A stretch of DNA of 64,000 nucleotides from Episyrphus balteatus (taxonomy: Eukaryota > Arthropoda > Insecta > Diptera > Syrphidae): contig NC_079136.1 in NCBI RefSeq assembly GCF_945859705.1, forward strand, positions 97,959,120-98,023,119. The letters run 5' to 3'. The notes beneath the pieces are model-generated. The model saw only the letters and a program-made list of their open reading frames with translations, was not told where the DNA came from and did no database searches. Shown piece by piece: positions 12,015 through 23,097 of this stretch. Position 1 is the stretch's first letter. Each line of letters opens with the position of its first letter. The translations under genes were made by a program, and so were the position numbers.

Positions 12015-12245
12015 TAACATTTTTCCATGACATTACGATGATAGAGAATGCCAAAAAAGTGGGTCCCGGAGGTCGGTCTATCTGTCTATCAGTCTGTCTG
12101 TCTGTAAACGAAGCTACAGCCTAAACCGATTGACCAATTGATGTCAAACTTGGTATGTAGCGTTATTTTACGACTCTTCAGAGGGGTTTTTGGAATTAAT
12201 TAATATCTCAAAAACGGCTCCAACGATTTTGTTAAAAAAAAAATC
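12015..12245. repeat. Dispersed repeat with GTCTGTCTGT tract
   Basis: The words CATTACGATGATAGAGAA (about 12031), a (TCTG)n tract (about 12085-12110) and a conserved-looking AAACGAAGCTACAGCC block follow one another. A second place in the window (about 48698-48715) has the nearly identical CATTACGATGATGGAGAA followed by a similar A-rich stretch and GTCCGTC words. This marks an interspersed repeat of unknown class. Confidence 0.35.
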
Positions 12246-12764
12246 AAATGTAAGTTTGAAGAGAAGGTCTATCTTTCAATAAAAAAAATTTTATTTTGAA
12301 AATCATAGAACCGTTTTTTTTTTTTTAATAATTTTTGATTTTAAAAAATCAAAATTGGATTTTTTTGAAATTTTGTGTTTAGATGTTGATCAGTGATTTC
12401 TACAGAATGGCATACCAATTTTATTTTAAAACTTTTTTTCCAAAAAATTATTTATAAAAAATTAGTTTTTTTAAAAACGGCTCTAACGATTTTGAAAATT
12501 TTTTTTCTAAAAATGCATGTTAATATATCAATCAAAAATTGCATACTTGTTTTGGAGGGCAATTTAATTTTAGATTTTGTTTTATATTTTTTTTAAACGA
12601 ATTTTATGTTTTTTTTTATTTATTATTTTTTGTTTTTATATATGTAGGAGGTACCTACATTTTCCAAATTCCTATATAAAAAGTCTTAAAAATTTAAGCA
12701 GCTTGAACACATTTTTATTTTCAAAACCGTTGCGTATTTATTCAAAACAAATAACAAAACGCTA

Positions 12765-12880
12765 ATACTTAACCTCAAAAACTGTTAAAGAGGAATTTTC
12801 TAACAGAAATATCTTAATGACGTGATGTGATAGAATTTTTTTGATTTTGGATTACAAATCTGGACAAAAAAATCCTTTAA
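12765..12880 (-). repeat. Copy of the module shared by several foldback elements
   Basis: Read on the minus strand, this segment aligns by eye over about 110 bases with 41600-41710. Shared words in order are AATCCAAA, TCAAAAAAATTC, ATCACATCA, GTTAGAAAAT and TTTAACAGTTTTTGAGGTTA. Here it is a lone copy without an evident inverted partner. Confidence 0.5.
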
Positions 12881-12889
12881 AAAAGTATA

Positions 12890-14840
12890 GGGGTAATCGG
12901 GAATAGTTGGCTCCATGTGCAAGTAGACTAACCACCAATATCTTCAAATTCAATTTCTTTTAAGTTTATTCTTGTTTTTAAGTACCAATCATATGGAGAT
13001 GCGAATTTTTCACTTCATTCATATTAGTGGTCTTGAGTGAAGTTTAATTAGAAGTGAAGTTAAATTCGAGCGAATTATTTGTTCATAGTTTTTTGGAATG
13101 CGTTTTGTATTTGTAAACTACGAATTTAAATTTATTTAACAATTAAATAAGAATAAGTTGATATTTGTTGCTTTAGAAAAACCTTTAAAGGGAATTAATC
13201 GCAGATGCAGGTTACAGCTCATAAATGGCAATTTACACCAAGCATAGGTGCCTCCTTAGGTTCATGTTGTCTTTTGGCGTAGTCGGACATCGTTCTGAAA
13301 TTATCGGAAAAAAACAAGTTTTTGCCTTCCTGAGAATTTATCACAACTGTTAAAAAAGGATCCAGGTTTACCTACAATTGAATAAGCACAAAAAACACTC
13401 AGTAAAAGTGTAAAAGGTCATAAGATTTGGTTTAGAATTTTTATCGGTTTAATATTGACTGTTTTACTTGGCAAGCTGTCGAAACAATCAAAGCAAATGT
13501 TCCAGAAATCGCAAAATTCTCATACAAATTCTCAATGTTTCGCTGCAAATTAGAGGAGCAAATATTTTGGTCTTCATATTATATTGCCAAAAAATTTATA
13601 TTAAAGCTAACAAATGTTTGAATGTCTAATTTTTCTTTAAATAGTTCTATTTTGAATCAATTTCCAATTCCCATTTCCAAAATCCGAACCCTAACTCTCA
13701 GCTTTGCCAGCAAGTTGTTGCTAATGCTGCTTATGTATTAATAAATCCGTAAAATGGCATCCTGTTGCTCACAAAACAGGTGGAAAGATGAAAGAGGTAT
13801 GCGCGGAAAATTTGAGACTTCTAATGTGGTTTCTTTGGTGTGGTTCTATCTCCCATGTCTCATGTGTGCTGGTATAGTGAATATCCTACTACCTTACTCT
13901 TACTCTTGACCAGGTTGCAAAAAAGCTAAACAAATTGTTGAACATTTGGATTTAAATGTATTGAAGAGCTACAGAGAGTGAGAGCCACAGAGCTTTTTAT
14001 GATTTAAAGAGAAAGAGAGAAAATTATTACAAAAAGAGTAAAAGTGTGTGTAACAGGTTTGATCTATTTTACATTCATTGGTATGAAAGCAATTATTGTT
14101 TTTATGAACATGAACAGGATATGCATAATAAAGAAAGGACTATGGTACCATACCAACCCATTATTGCGGAGGACTACCGCCGAGTTAAATTGTGCTAATG
14201 ACATACCTTTCACCCATGGATGTGTGTAGTTTAATAGCCATCAAGCTCAATAGAGTTTTTGACTTTAGTAAGGTACCATTTCTCTGGAATAATGAATGGT
14301 TCGATGTTTGAATGAAAAAGCGAATAGGAGGAATTTGATTGGACACTAAGAAATGCAAATCGTTTCAAAGGTCAAATGACCATGCAAGTGTGGTTGATGG
14401 CAACATCAGGTATTTAGGCTCTGTTGGTAAATATTAAAAGACTGTACATTTCTGTTCAATTCGTTTTTGCTTAGAGCAAATTCTATTTATCATTAAACAC
14501 TTACTGATATATTTAATAATAAATTTAATGTCAAATTATATATGTATTATCTTAAAGGGTGATTTCGACGCTGTAGATTTCTAGAAATGCAAGTCAATTT
14601 TATTTTATTCTATTTTTTTTTGTCACGTGTAAACCGGGTTTTAAAATTTAAATATCTAGTCCCTAATATTTCCTAAACGTGCCCAATTTATATCCTGGAG
14701 AAGCGTTCTATCTGTCAAGTTCGTGCGAGTAAAACACTTTCGGACGGCCAATCGAAAACGACATAATCTTCATTTTTATAATAAATTTTATTAGAAATGT
14801 AAAAAAATTTTAATATTAATGTCATATTTTTTGTTTTAAT
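12890..14840. other. Non-coding stretch, no gene recognised
   Basis: Mixed AT-rich sequence without splice-flanked coding frames. One segment (14661-14697) shares about 35 bases with 19146-19182, suggesting an old interspersed repeat. Confidence 0.4.
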
Positions 14841-14847
14841 AGTTTAA

Positions 14848-15019
14848 AGGCTTGGCCACACCGGAGGGTATGCGGTAGCGGTACGGGTAGAGGTAACGGT
14901 ACTTGTATGAAAAAAATTCCAAACTGACATATCAACGTTCAGATGTGGAATTTTTTTCATACAAATATCGTTAACGCTACCCGTACCTCTTCCGCATACC
15001 CTCCGGTGTGGCCAAGCCT
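14848..15019. mobile_element. 172-bp MITE with TAA duplication
   Basis: About 72-bp arms are near-perfect complements. They start AGGCTTGGCCACACCGGAGG and are closed by a short middle. TAA flanks both ends (14845-14847 and 15020-15022), as for PIF/Harbinger MITEs. The arms differ at only a few positions, so the copy looks fairly young. Confidence 0.8.
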
Positions 15020-15704
15020 TAAAGCTTCAGAAAAGAGTGGGTCATTTCATTTCTCCTGAAAATAGCTCAAGATAGAAACAGCATTATAGACACACTGAAT
15101 TGTGGTACCGAATTTTTTAAGTTATACCTTTTTTGTGGCGTTGTGGTATGAAAATGTACTTTTTGAAAATAAATGTACATATAAGGGATTAACAAAAGTA
15201 GCATCATCTGGTACTCAAAATATTATAAAATAGTTTTTTTTATGGTATAAATCTACTAAGTGAATTTCTGTGAGTAAGAAGTACATACAACTTCAATCCC
15301 ACACACTCTTTTATTCAAATATATTCCTATCTTTGAAGGAGATAAAAATTGTTGGAGGACTTACAGCATATCGAGCTAGGGCATGAAATTTTGTTTAATT
15401 TCAGCAGATTTATATTTACCTATCATGAGTGTGAACTAGATAGAAGCATTATTTTTTTATTCACTTCCAAAAAAAAAATTAAAAAAATAGTACCCATACA
15501 CCACAGTGACCCTTTTTTAATTTATAATTTAGAAAAATTAAATACACTGGTTTGGGCACTGCGCCTGATATGTTATTTATTTGACTTACAATTCTTTCTT
15601 GATTAAACTCAGTAGGTACTTAGCTCAGTAAAATTTTGCACGTAAGACAACAACAAATGGTTGCAGGTACTTATACTTAAACAAGCTTATCAGAGTCCAA
15701 AGGT

Positions 15705-16410
15705 CCGTAAGGGGAAACCGACGAAGTTACGAATACCAGAGTTACGGGCGACAGAGTTACGAGCGTCAAAGTTACGCGAAACCGAAGATACGAAAAACTA
15801 GAGTTACGAATTCTAAAGTTATGTTAATGTGATTTTTGGGTTGGCAACAATTGCGAGGAACGATATGGAATTATGGAAATACAAACAAGAGATTAACATT
15901 TTTCTCATTGGTCAGAACTAAATGAGTTAAGCGAAAATGCGGGTGTTATTTAATCTTGTAAAATTTTGATTGGATAGGTATAGATATACATATGTATATG
16001 GTTTTGTTTTTGTGAGAAGATCGCAAAAACTTTGAAAAAGAAAAAAAACATGAGTATACTTATGTATTATGTAAGTTTGGGGGACATAATTGAATTTAAC
16101 TTCTTATTTGTCCAACTAATATTGCAAATACGTATTTTTTTTTTCTATTAAATTATATAATTATTCATAGCGTATTTTGCAATACCCACTTTGTTATTAT
16201 TTATATTAAAATAATAACCAAACCACCCCTTTTTTTTACAGACGTTATTTTGGTGTGGTGAACTGTTGTTGCAATTGTTGCCAACCCAAAAATCACATGT
16301 CATAGCTTAACATATCTTTAGAATTCGTAACTTCGGTTTCGCGTAACTTTGACGGCCGTAACTCTGTCGCGCGTAACTCTGTTATTCGTAACTCCGTTAC
16401 CATTTCGTAC
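15705..16410. mobile_element. Foldback element with GTTACG tandem motifs in its arms
   Basis: Left arm (about 15705-15855) and right arm (about 16266-16410) are inverted copies. Each is built largely of a roughly 16-bp unit, AGAGTTACG followed by a variable part, repeated about six times. The inner part of each arm contains GGGTTGGCAACAATTGC or its complement. About 410 bp of AT-rich sequence separates the arms. Arms made of short tandem units are the hallmark of foldback (FB-like) transposons. A target duplication was not found. Confidence 0.65.
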
Positions 16411-16582
16411 ATAAGCGGTGCGCTAAGGTCAACCCCTTCTGACGCCCTCGACATACTACTAAATCTCACACCCCTAGACATTTTCAGCAAACAAGTAGCA
16501 GCAAACTCAGCTACTCGTCTAAAAGCAACCTCTCAGTGGCGATCTAGTAAAAACGGATGTTAAAAGTCTATCTCTATTCATT

Positions 16583-16802
16583 ATAATGAGGGAAAAGCCA
16601 CCATAAAACAACGTAAAATCAATGAAAACCACATTGATTTAACCATAATTCGGAATGATTTTGCGTTGAAGATGAACATTTCAAAATCAACGTGGAAAAA
16701 GGTTAATTTTTGATGGTTTCGTATCTTAAAGTCACATAAATCAAAGTAGTTCAACTTTGAAACAACGACGTTTCAAATTCAATTTATTTTTTTCCTCAGT
16801 GA
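16583..16802. mobile_element. Copy of the CACTGAGG-ended MITE family
   Basis: The left end reads AATGAGGGAAAAG and the right end is the complement of CACTGAGGAAAAAAA. Words such as AACGTAAAATCAATG near the left end match the element at 56534-57459. The left terminus has lost the CACTG start. Confidence 0.45.
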
Positions 16803-17097
16803 AGAAGCTCCGAGTGGTTCGGCTAGTGAGTTCCTAACTTACTAGTCATCTGTGGTATCACAATGGATCCATAAGGGTCTAAGTGTGTCGGGTAATTTGC
16901 CTGACAGCCACTACTACCTAACCTAACCTATTCGTTTGTTATTGTTCACAGTACAAAAACACGGCTATTGTTGTTGTTTTTTTTTTCTATCGTTATCAGT
17001 TTAGGTTGTTTTGTCTATATAAAAGGCTTCGATTGTAGGTACCTACATAATTACTTACTTAAAGAGCAACAAAATTTAAGTTGTCGCACATAATTAG

Positions 17098-18658
17098 TGT
17101 AGTGGAGTAACTAAAGCAAATTCTGATTTTGATGATCTTTTTTTTCAAACGTCGGTAATTAAAAATACTTTAAAGTCTTTATGTACAAAATTGCCGATGT
17201 TGCCGTATTGTTTTTTTTTTTTTTTAATTAAAAATAATTTTTTTTAGCAAACCCATTTGTTTTTTGCTTAAATTTCATAGAATAAATGATACAAAAATTT
17301 TCTTTAGGTAATTTAAGGAAAAAAAATATATGGGAGTAAAAGACAATCTTCCAAAAAACATATTTTGTATTTGTACACAACTGCACCACCTACAATATTT
17401 GCATAGACGTTTTTAAAAAGCCAAAATCTCATTTCTATCTATAAAATTTAAATCCCCTAAATTTAATCAAGAGTTTTTGAAAGAATGGTCCTCAACTAAC
17501 TCAGAATTTTGAAAAAATAAGTTATTAAAAATTTTTAAAAGACTTTTTTCAAACTTTTTAAATTTATTTAAAAAAAATTTTGGCCATAAATATTATCAAA
17601 TGAATTCCGAAGAGGAAAAGCTAATATTTATTACAGTTTTGAAAAAAAAAATTAAAAATTACTACAATTTCATTGGATTGTTTGATAAAAACTGAATTTT
17701 TGCATTGCCAAATAAGAATTTTAAACTTTTGCTATTTTACTTTCAACATTCTTCAACATACTTTCCATTTAAATGTGGAACTTAAAACAAAAAAAATAAA
17801 ATAATTTTTTTTTCAAAACTTCTCTTAAAAAAATTCTTCGAAAATGAAATACATACTTTTTAATTTTTCTCTTAAACTGTAATACATATTGACATTTCCT
17901 TTTATAATTTCAAATCATAGTAAATATGGCCAAAAAAAATGTAAAAATAAATGCATTTTATTTTACGAAAAAGTTTTATAAAGGACATTAGGGTGGGTCA
18001 AAAAAATCGAAACTGTTTTTTTTTTTTTTTTATTTTGTACTCCATAAACTCGATTGTTAGACACCTCTAGAATATACTCAATATAACTCTTTATCTTTAT
18101 CTATCGGAAGGTCCTCCGCTTTGCAATTTTCCATTTTTACATCAATCTTCTACTTAAAAATATTTTAGGTCTTAAAATCGAGAAAATCTTTAAAAATTCG
18201 ATTTTTGTTCTTAATTTTGTAGCAAATTGAAAAATTATAGTAATCAAACGCTCAAGACATATTCTTGTAGGAAATAGAATGCTCCACAAAAAAAGTCTTA
18301 TTAACTTTTTTTATGTATCTAACCTTTTTATTTTTATATTTTTTTTATGTTTGTAGTCAATATGTGAGAAAATTGCATTTATCGCTTCAACGATGGAAGA
18401 CTGTCCTTCACTCTCATAAAGTAGTTTTTCTTTGATTGATTGGCATTAGTAAATTTTTGAAAAAAAAAATTCTTGAAAAAAAGTTTATTTTTTACAAAAA
18501 TCTTCAATTAAATTTAAAAAAATCAAAACGGCAACAGCGGCAATTTTTAATCTATAGACTTTAAAGTATTTTTAATTACCGACGTTAAAAAAAAAGATCA
18601 TCAAAATCAGAGCTGTTCGGCCGGGTTCCCTAATTTTTTGACCTTTAGTTACTAAACT
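17098..18658. mobile_element. Foldback element, copy A of a two-copy family
   Basis: The left part (GGAGTAACTAAAG, then TTCTGATTTTGATGATC, CGGTAATTAAAAATAC and ACTTTAAAGTC) returns as the complement at the right end (18525-18658). Only the right end retains the GAGCTGTTCGGCCGG segment, so the left arm carries an internal deletion. Interior words near 17310 and 18375 also occur in copy B at 48930-49812. A TTAGGGTGGGTCAAAAAAA motif at 17990, often seen at ends of small insect elements, suggests a nested insertion. There is no coding capacity. Confidence 0.55.
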
Positions 18659-18659
18659 A

Positions 18660-18985
18660 TAGTTTGAATTCGCTAAGTTGATAAAAATCTAGCGAAACAT
18701 TAAAAAAAAAAACTATGGGAGCAACAAAATATAAACTTATTTTGGATTCGCTAAGTTCATATAAACTGAACGAAATAACCAAAACACAAAAACTACTGGA
18801 GCAAAAAAAAATCAAAATTGCCGCAACTTACTACCAACAAAATATGCACCTGTTTGGATTCCAGGGGGGTGCTTCGTTAAGTTCATAATATGAATTTAGC
18901 AAAGCACCCTATATAACAAAAACTACCGGGGCAACAAAATCAAAATTGCCGTAACTAAGCAACAAAATAGCAACAAATATTGAAA
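18660..18985 (+). repeat. Degenerate tandem repeat, about three units
   Basis: Three successive units of roughly 100-130 bases share TTCGCTAAGTT or TTCGTTAAGTT near their starts and ACTAYNGGAGCAA-type words near their ends, followed by TCAAAATTGCCG in the last two. Divergence between units is substantial. Confidence 0.5.
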
Positions 18986-19957
18986 TATTACCGTTATAAT
19001 ATGCTAAAAAACGTTATTTTGGTTGCCCCATGAGACCTGTAAAATTCTTAAGTAAATTTCGAAATTTGGCAAAAATGGCGTATCCAAACTAATTTAGTCA
19101 ATTTACTCAAATTTCCTTTCCGAAAATGACGTTGCCTAAATAATTAGTCCCTAATATTTTCTGAACGTGCCCAATTTTATAAAAAAAAAAGTCTGTCGAG
19201 CGGAACTTGGATTTTGTTAAGTGTTTTTTTTTATGAGCTTTTAAATAAAATCTTGTTGTGGATTGCAGACAATTTGTTGCTTACATAATTAGTGCCTTAA
19301 GGCGGCGGTAAAGTCCAATGTGGTCTCGGGCCTCAACCAGCCAGCTATGTATATCCTTAGCTAAAGCTTCTACTTTGCCACCACCCACCACCACCACCTA
19401 AAAAAAATGCGTATTAACCACTTTCTTTTTTTCATTATCTTTCGAATGAAATTTTTCAAATTGTAAAAAAAGTTTTACCTATAATAACCACATTATCAAA
19501 AGTCTAGCACATGTTTTAATTACAAAAAAAAAAAAAAAAAACGTTTATAACTTGGTTTTGAAATTTTCTCTCATTTTTGCGAATTTGGTTTATACTTTTG
19601 CATGGTCGCTAGAACTTTTTTCGGTCTCACTTTTTTATAGAGAATCATATATGAAATTGATGTATTTAGAATTTTCCGAGGAATTCGAATATTGTATTCA
19701 CAATTCCAAAAAAATGTATTCTCACCCTTATAAAGACAGTTTGTTGTGATCACTTTTTATTTTTGTCCTGCCAAATTCGCACCCGTGTGCCGACAGAGAA
19801 TCTAAGAATATGTAAATTAATTTATCGATTTAAAAAATTCAACTTTCTACAACGTTGCGTTTAGAAAATAGCCACTTTTTGCAATTTCGGGTTACCCCTA
19901 TTTAATGATTGAATTTTTACCTTTGAAATAAGCTATAGAAGATTTTTGTATCTCTAA

Positions 19958-21446
19958 AGCTGGGTCCACACAAGGTTGATCAACAAATCGAAATCGACAT
20001 ACTGAAGATTTAAACATTTCCAAATAAGTCTATTCAATTGACCTAGTTTGGAAAGTTTTAAGTAGGGAACGGGTCGTAATTCTGTATTCCAAAATTCTGT
20101 ATGACCAAAATTCTGTATCTGAAGAAAAAATTCTGTATGAACATAATTCTGTATTTCATTATTCTGCTTTTCTATTATTCTGTATTTCAAAATTCTGTAA
20201 ATCCAAAATTCTGTTTTTCAAAATTCTGCAAATCCATTATTCTGCTTTTAAAAATTCTGTAATTTTAAATCTCTACATTAAAACATGTCCCTCAAGTAAG
20301 CAGAGCAAGTACCCAAAAATTATATCAAGTGCTCCCCTACTTTTGGAAAAACTTAATGTTCTGCTAACTCGATTTAAAGTTAGCAGAGCAATTACCAGAA
20401 AATGCCTTAAACTGTTAGTAAAAAATTCGGGTTTGGTTTAATATTTAGGTGCCAAACAAAAATTCAAAAAAAAATTTTTTTACAAAAATGATTTTTTTTC
20501 TGTGATCTTCGAAAAAAAAATTGTTTTTTGAAATTATCTTGAATAATTAAGTGCTTTGAGTTAAGTACCAAATTTTCGAAAAAACTTCCGAGATTTTCCA
20601 TTAAAAAAAAATATTTTCATTTTCCATATAAATTCATGTTCGACTAACTTGAATTTGTTTTTTTTTTTTTCAAAAAATTCCACTTTTTCGAAAAAATTGG
20701 ACATAAATAATTAAATGTTCGACTAATTTGAATTAAGCGCTCCATTTTTAGATAAGTTTTCCGAGATTTTCATGTTCTGCTGGCTTGAATTTCATTTTTC
20801 TCAAAAAATTCAATTTTTTTTGACAAAATTCGAATGGAGTTATTAAGTGCATGACTAATTTGAGTTAAGTACCCTATTTTCCAAAAATTTTTTCTTCGTT
20901 ATTAAACATAAAACCATCGACACACAATTTATCCTTTCCTTTATAAGGTTTTAATAATTTAATATTTTCCATTTTTCTGAATTCATTTTATATCACGATT
21001 AACTCATAACACTTAACTTAAGCTGGCGAACGCAAACTGCTTCAAGGTTCTGCATAGAAAATATCAAAATTCTGTACTCCAAAATTCCAAAATGATAAAA
21101 GAAAAATTGTTTTGATAATGAAAAAAGTGCGCACTTTTTTCATTATCAAAACAATTTTTCTTTTATCATTTACAGAATTTTGGAGTACAGAATTTTGGAA
21201 TACAGAATTTTGAAATCCAGAATTTTGTGTTTACAGAATTTTAGAATACAGAATTTTGAATTTACAGAATTTTAAAATACAGAATTTTGAATTTACAGAA
21301 TTTTAAAATACAGAATTTTGGAATACAGAATTTTGGAATCCGAATTTTGGCCCATACAGAATTTCGACCCCAACCCTTTTAAGTATTCATTATTTCGATT
21401 TGGAATGCATGTTGAAAGTGTTGATCAACCTAGTGTGGACCCAGCT
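19958..21446. mobile_element. Harbinger-type element carrying an ATTCTGTAT foldback
   Basis: The termini AGCTGGGTCCACAC...GTGTGGACCCAGCT extend to about 30 bp of inverted repeat including GGTTGATCAAC. TAA occurs on both sides (19955-19957 and 21447-21449). The interior has a left arm (about 20077-20272) made of some twelve AATTCTGTAT-type units. The right arm (about 21172-21368) is a matching run of complementary TACAGAATTTT units. A further small hairpin lies at about 21085-21165. No transposase frame was found. Confidence 0.7.
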
Positions 21447-21449
21447 TAA

Positions 21450-22970
21450 TAGTTTATTTTTAATATTGAATTGCAATTTATGCCACTCTGCTAAAAATTT
21501 CAAGCGGAACGGAAGAAAACGGCGTCACTTTTTCATGGATTCAACAATGGTTCATCGATTTATAAGATGTTATCACGTCAAAAATTCAAATAAAAGCACT
21601 GTTTGTTTAGCACTTTCAACCAGATATAACCCCTTTATTTTAAGAAGAAAGTTGCTTTTAAATAAAATTGATATCTTGTTTATGTGGATTTTTAGTTACA
21701 GCTTCTAAATCTGCCATTTTCGCCGAGCCAGAGCCAGCTTTGAAAAAAATACAATACCTCGTCATGCTTATGACGTCCAGGAACTGGATATTAAAGTACG
21801 GCAACTTTAACAACAGATGCTGAAAATTTACTTCATATTATAAAGTACATTTTAAAAGTAATTTTTTTTTTAAATAAAAACACATTGTTAAATTTATTTA
21901 ATTCTTTATTTTCTTTTTTTATATTTGATTTGTTTAATGAGGGCACAAATATCTCCTTTTATATCAATTTTTGTGTTTATTTTTTTTTCTATGATAAATA
22001 TGGGATTTCTTAAATTTTCAAATAGGACAAGATCTTAGGTTAAAATAAAAAATAAAAAAGTTCAATTACGACATGAAGACTTTTCGTATTATTACATTTT
22101 GTTTTAACAATATGTACGAAAACTTGTAAACACAACAATTTTGATAAAACTTAATGATTCTATTAAAATTATAGGTATTGATTATAATTCAGTCATAAAT
22201 AATTAGTTTTTCGTTGAAATCAATTCAATATAAAATATTTTTTAATTAAAATTTGATCATTTGAATCGTTTTTTCGTCAAGTTTGTCAATTTTATTAAAA
22301 AAAAAAAACAAAATTGCAACTTAATGGAAAGGATAAATGTATGTAGAATTATTTTGAATAACTTTGTAATTTGAGTGCCATGAAGTGAGCGTGTAAAAAT
22401 TCTTTTTTTTTATTATTAATTTAACGAAAAAGGTAACATATACACTAACAGCTATGCGCTATATTTTTACTAGGCTATAGTAATATTGTTTATTATTTTA
22501 GCAGAAGTGAAAAATAAAAAATAAAAAAAGCAACATTACAAGTATGTTTATATGTATATACAAAAGAATAATACAAAAATATTTAATATCACTATTTTGT
22601 TTTAATATTTCGAAATATTTGTTTTATTTTATTTACATTTGTATTTTTTTTTTTTTATTATTTTTTGTTTCTTGAATTTTATTTAGTTTATTTTGTATAC
22701 AATATGCGAAAGAGAGAAAGATGCATTAAGTGATGCAAGGAAAATGTGATCGATGAGAGTTTCTATTATTTTTAAGCTTAAATTTTCTTTTCTTTTGTTG
22801 TATTTTTTTTTTTTTTACAAATTATGTGTAGTAAAAAGTTAATAATTTTAAATTAAACATAAATTTATATAATGTAGGTGTACTAAACCCTGCATAGTAG
22901 TAGTTTTTGTTTACTTAAATTTTATTTAGTATTTTTGTTTATTTTTTGTTTTTTTTTTATAATTTTTATT
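21450..22970 (-). other. Downstream region and probable 3' UTR of the TMCC gene
   Basis: Very AT-rich sequence 3' of the stop codon at 22973-22971. Several AATAAA signals exist on the minus strand (TTTATT on plus), the nearest at about 22943-22938 and 22926-22921. The sequence alone does not tell which one is used. No other exon is recognised. Confidence 0.4.
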
Positions 22971-23097
22971 TTACTTAACAACCAAAGACTCTTTTAAATG
23001 TCGCACTAGGCCGGATCCAATGTCTTTAACGTCCGGCCATTGACGTATCACAAATATTATAAAGAATATTGAGAAGAATGTCGTTAAAACACGAACT
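22971..23097 (-). CDS. Dmtn: TMCC gene last exon, second membrane span and stop
   Basis: Residues 623-664. After RVR there is a second hydrophobic helix (LTTFFSIFFIIFVI), then a short tail ending SLVVK before TAA at 22973-22971. The acceptor is a long pyrimidine tract followed by CAG. Two close membrane spans with a short loop make a C-terminal hairpin anchor. Confidence 0.93.
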
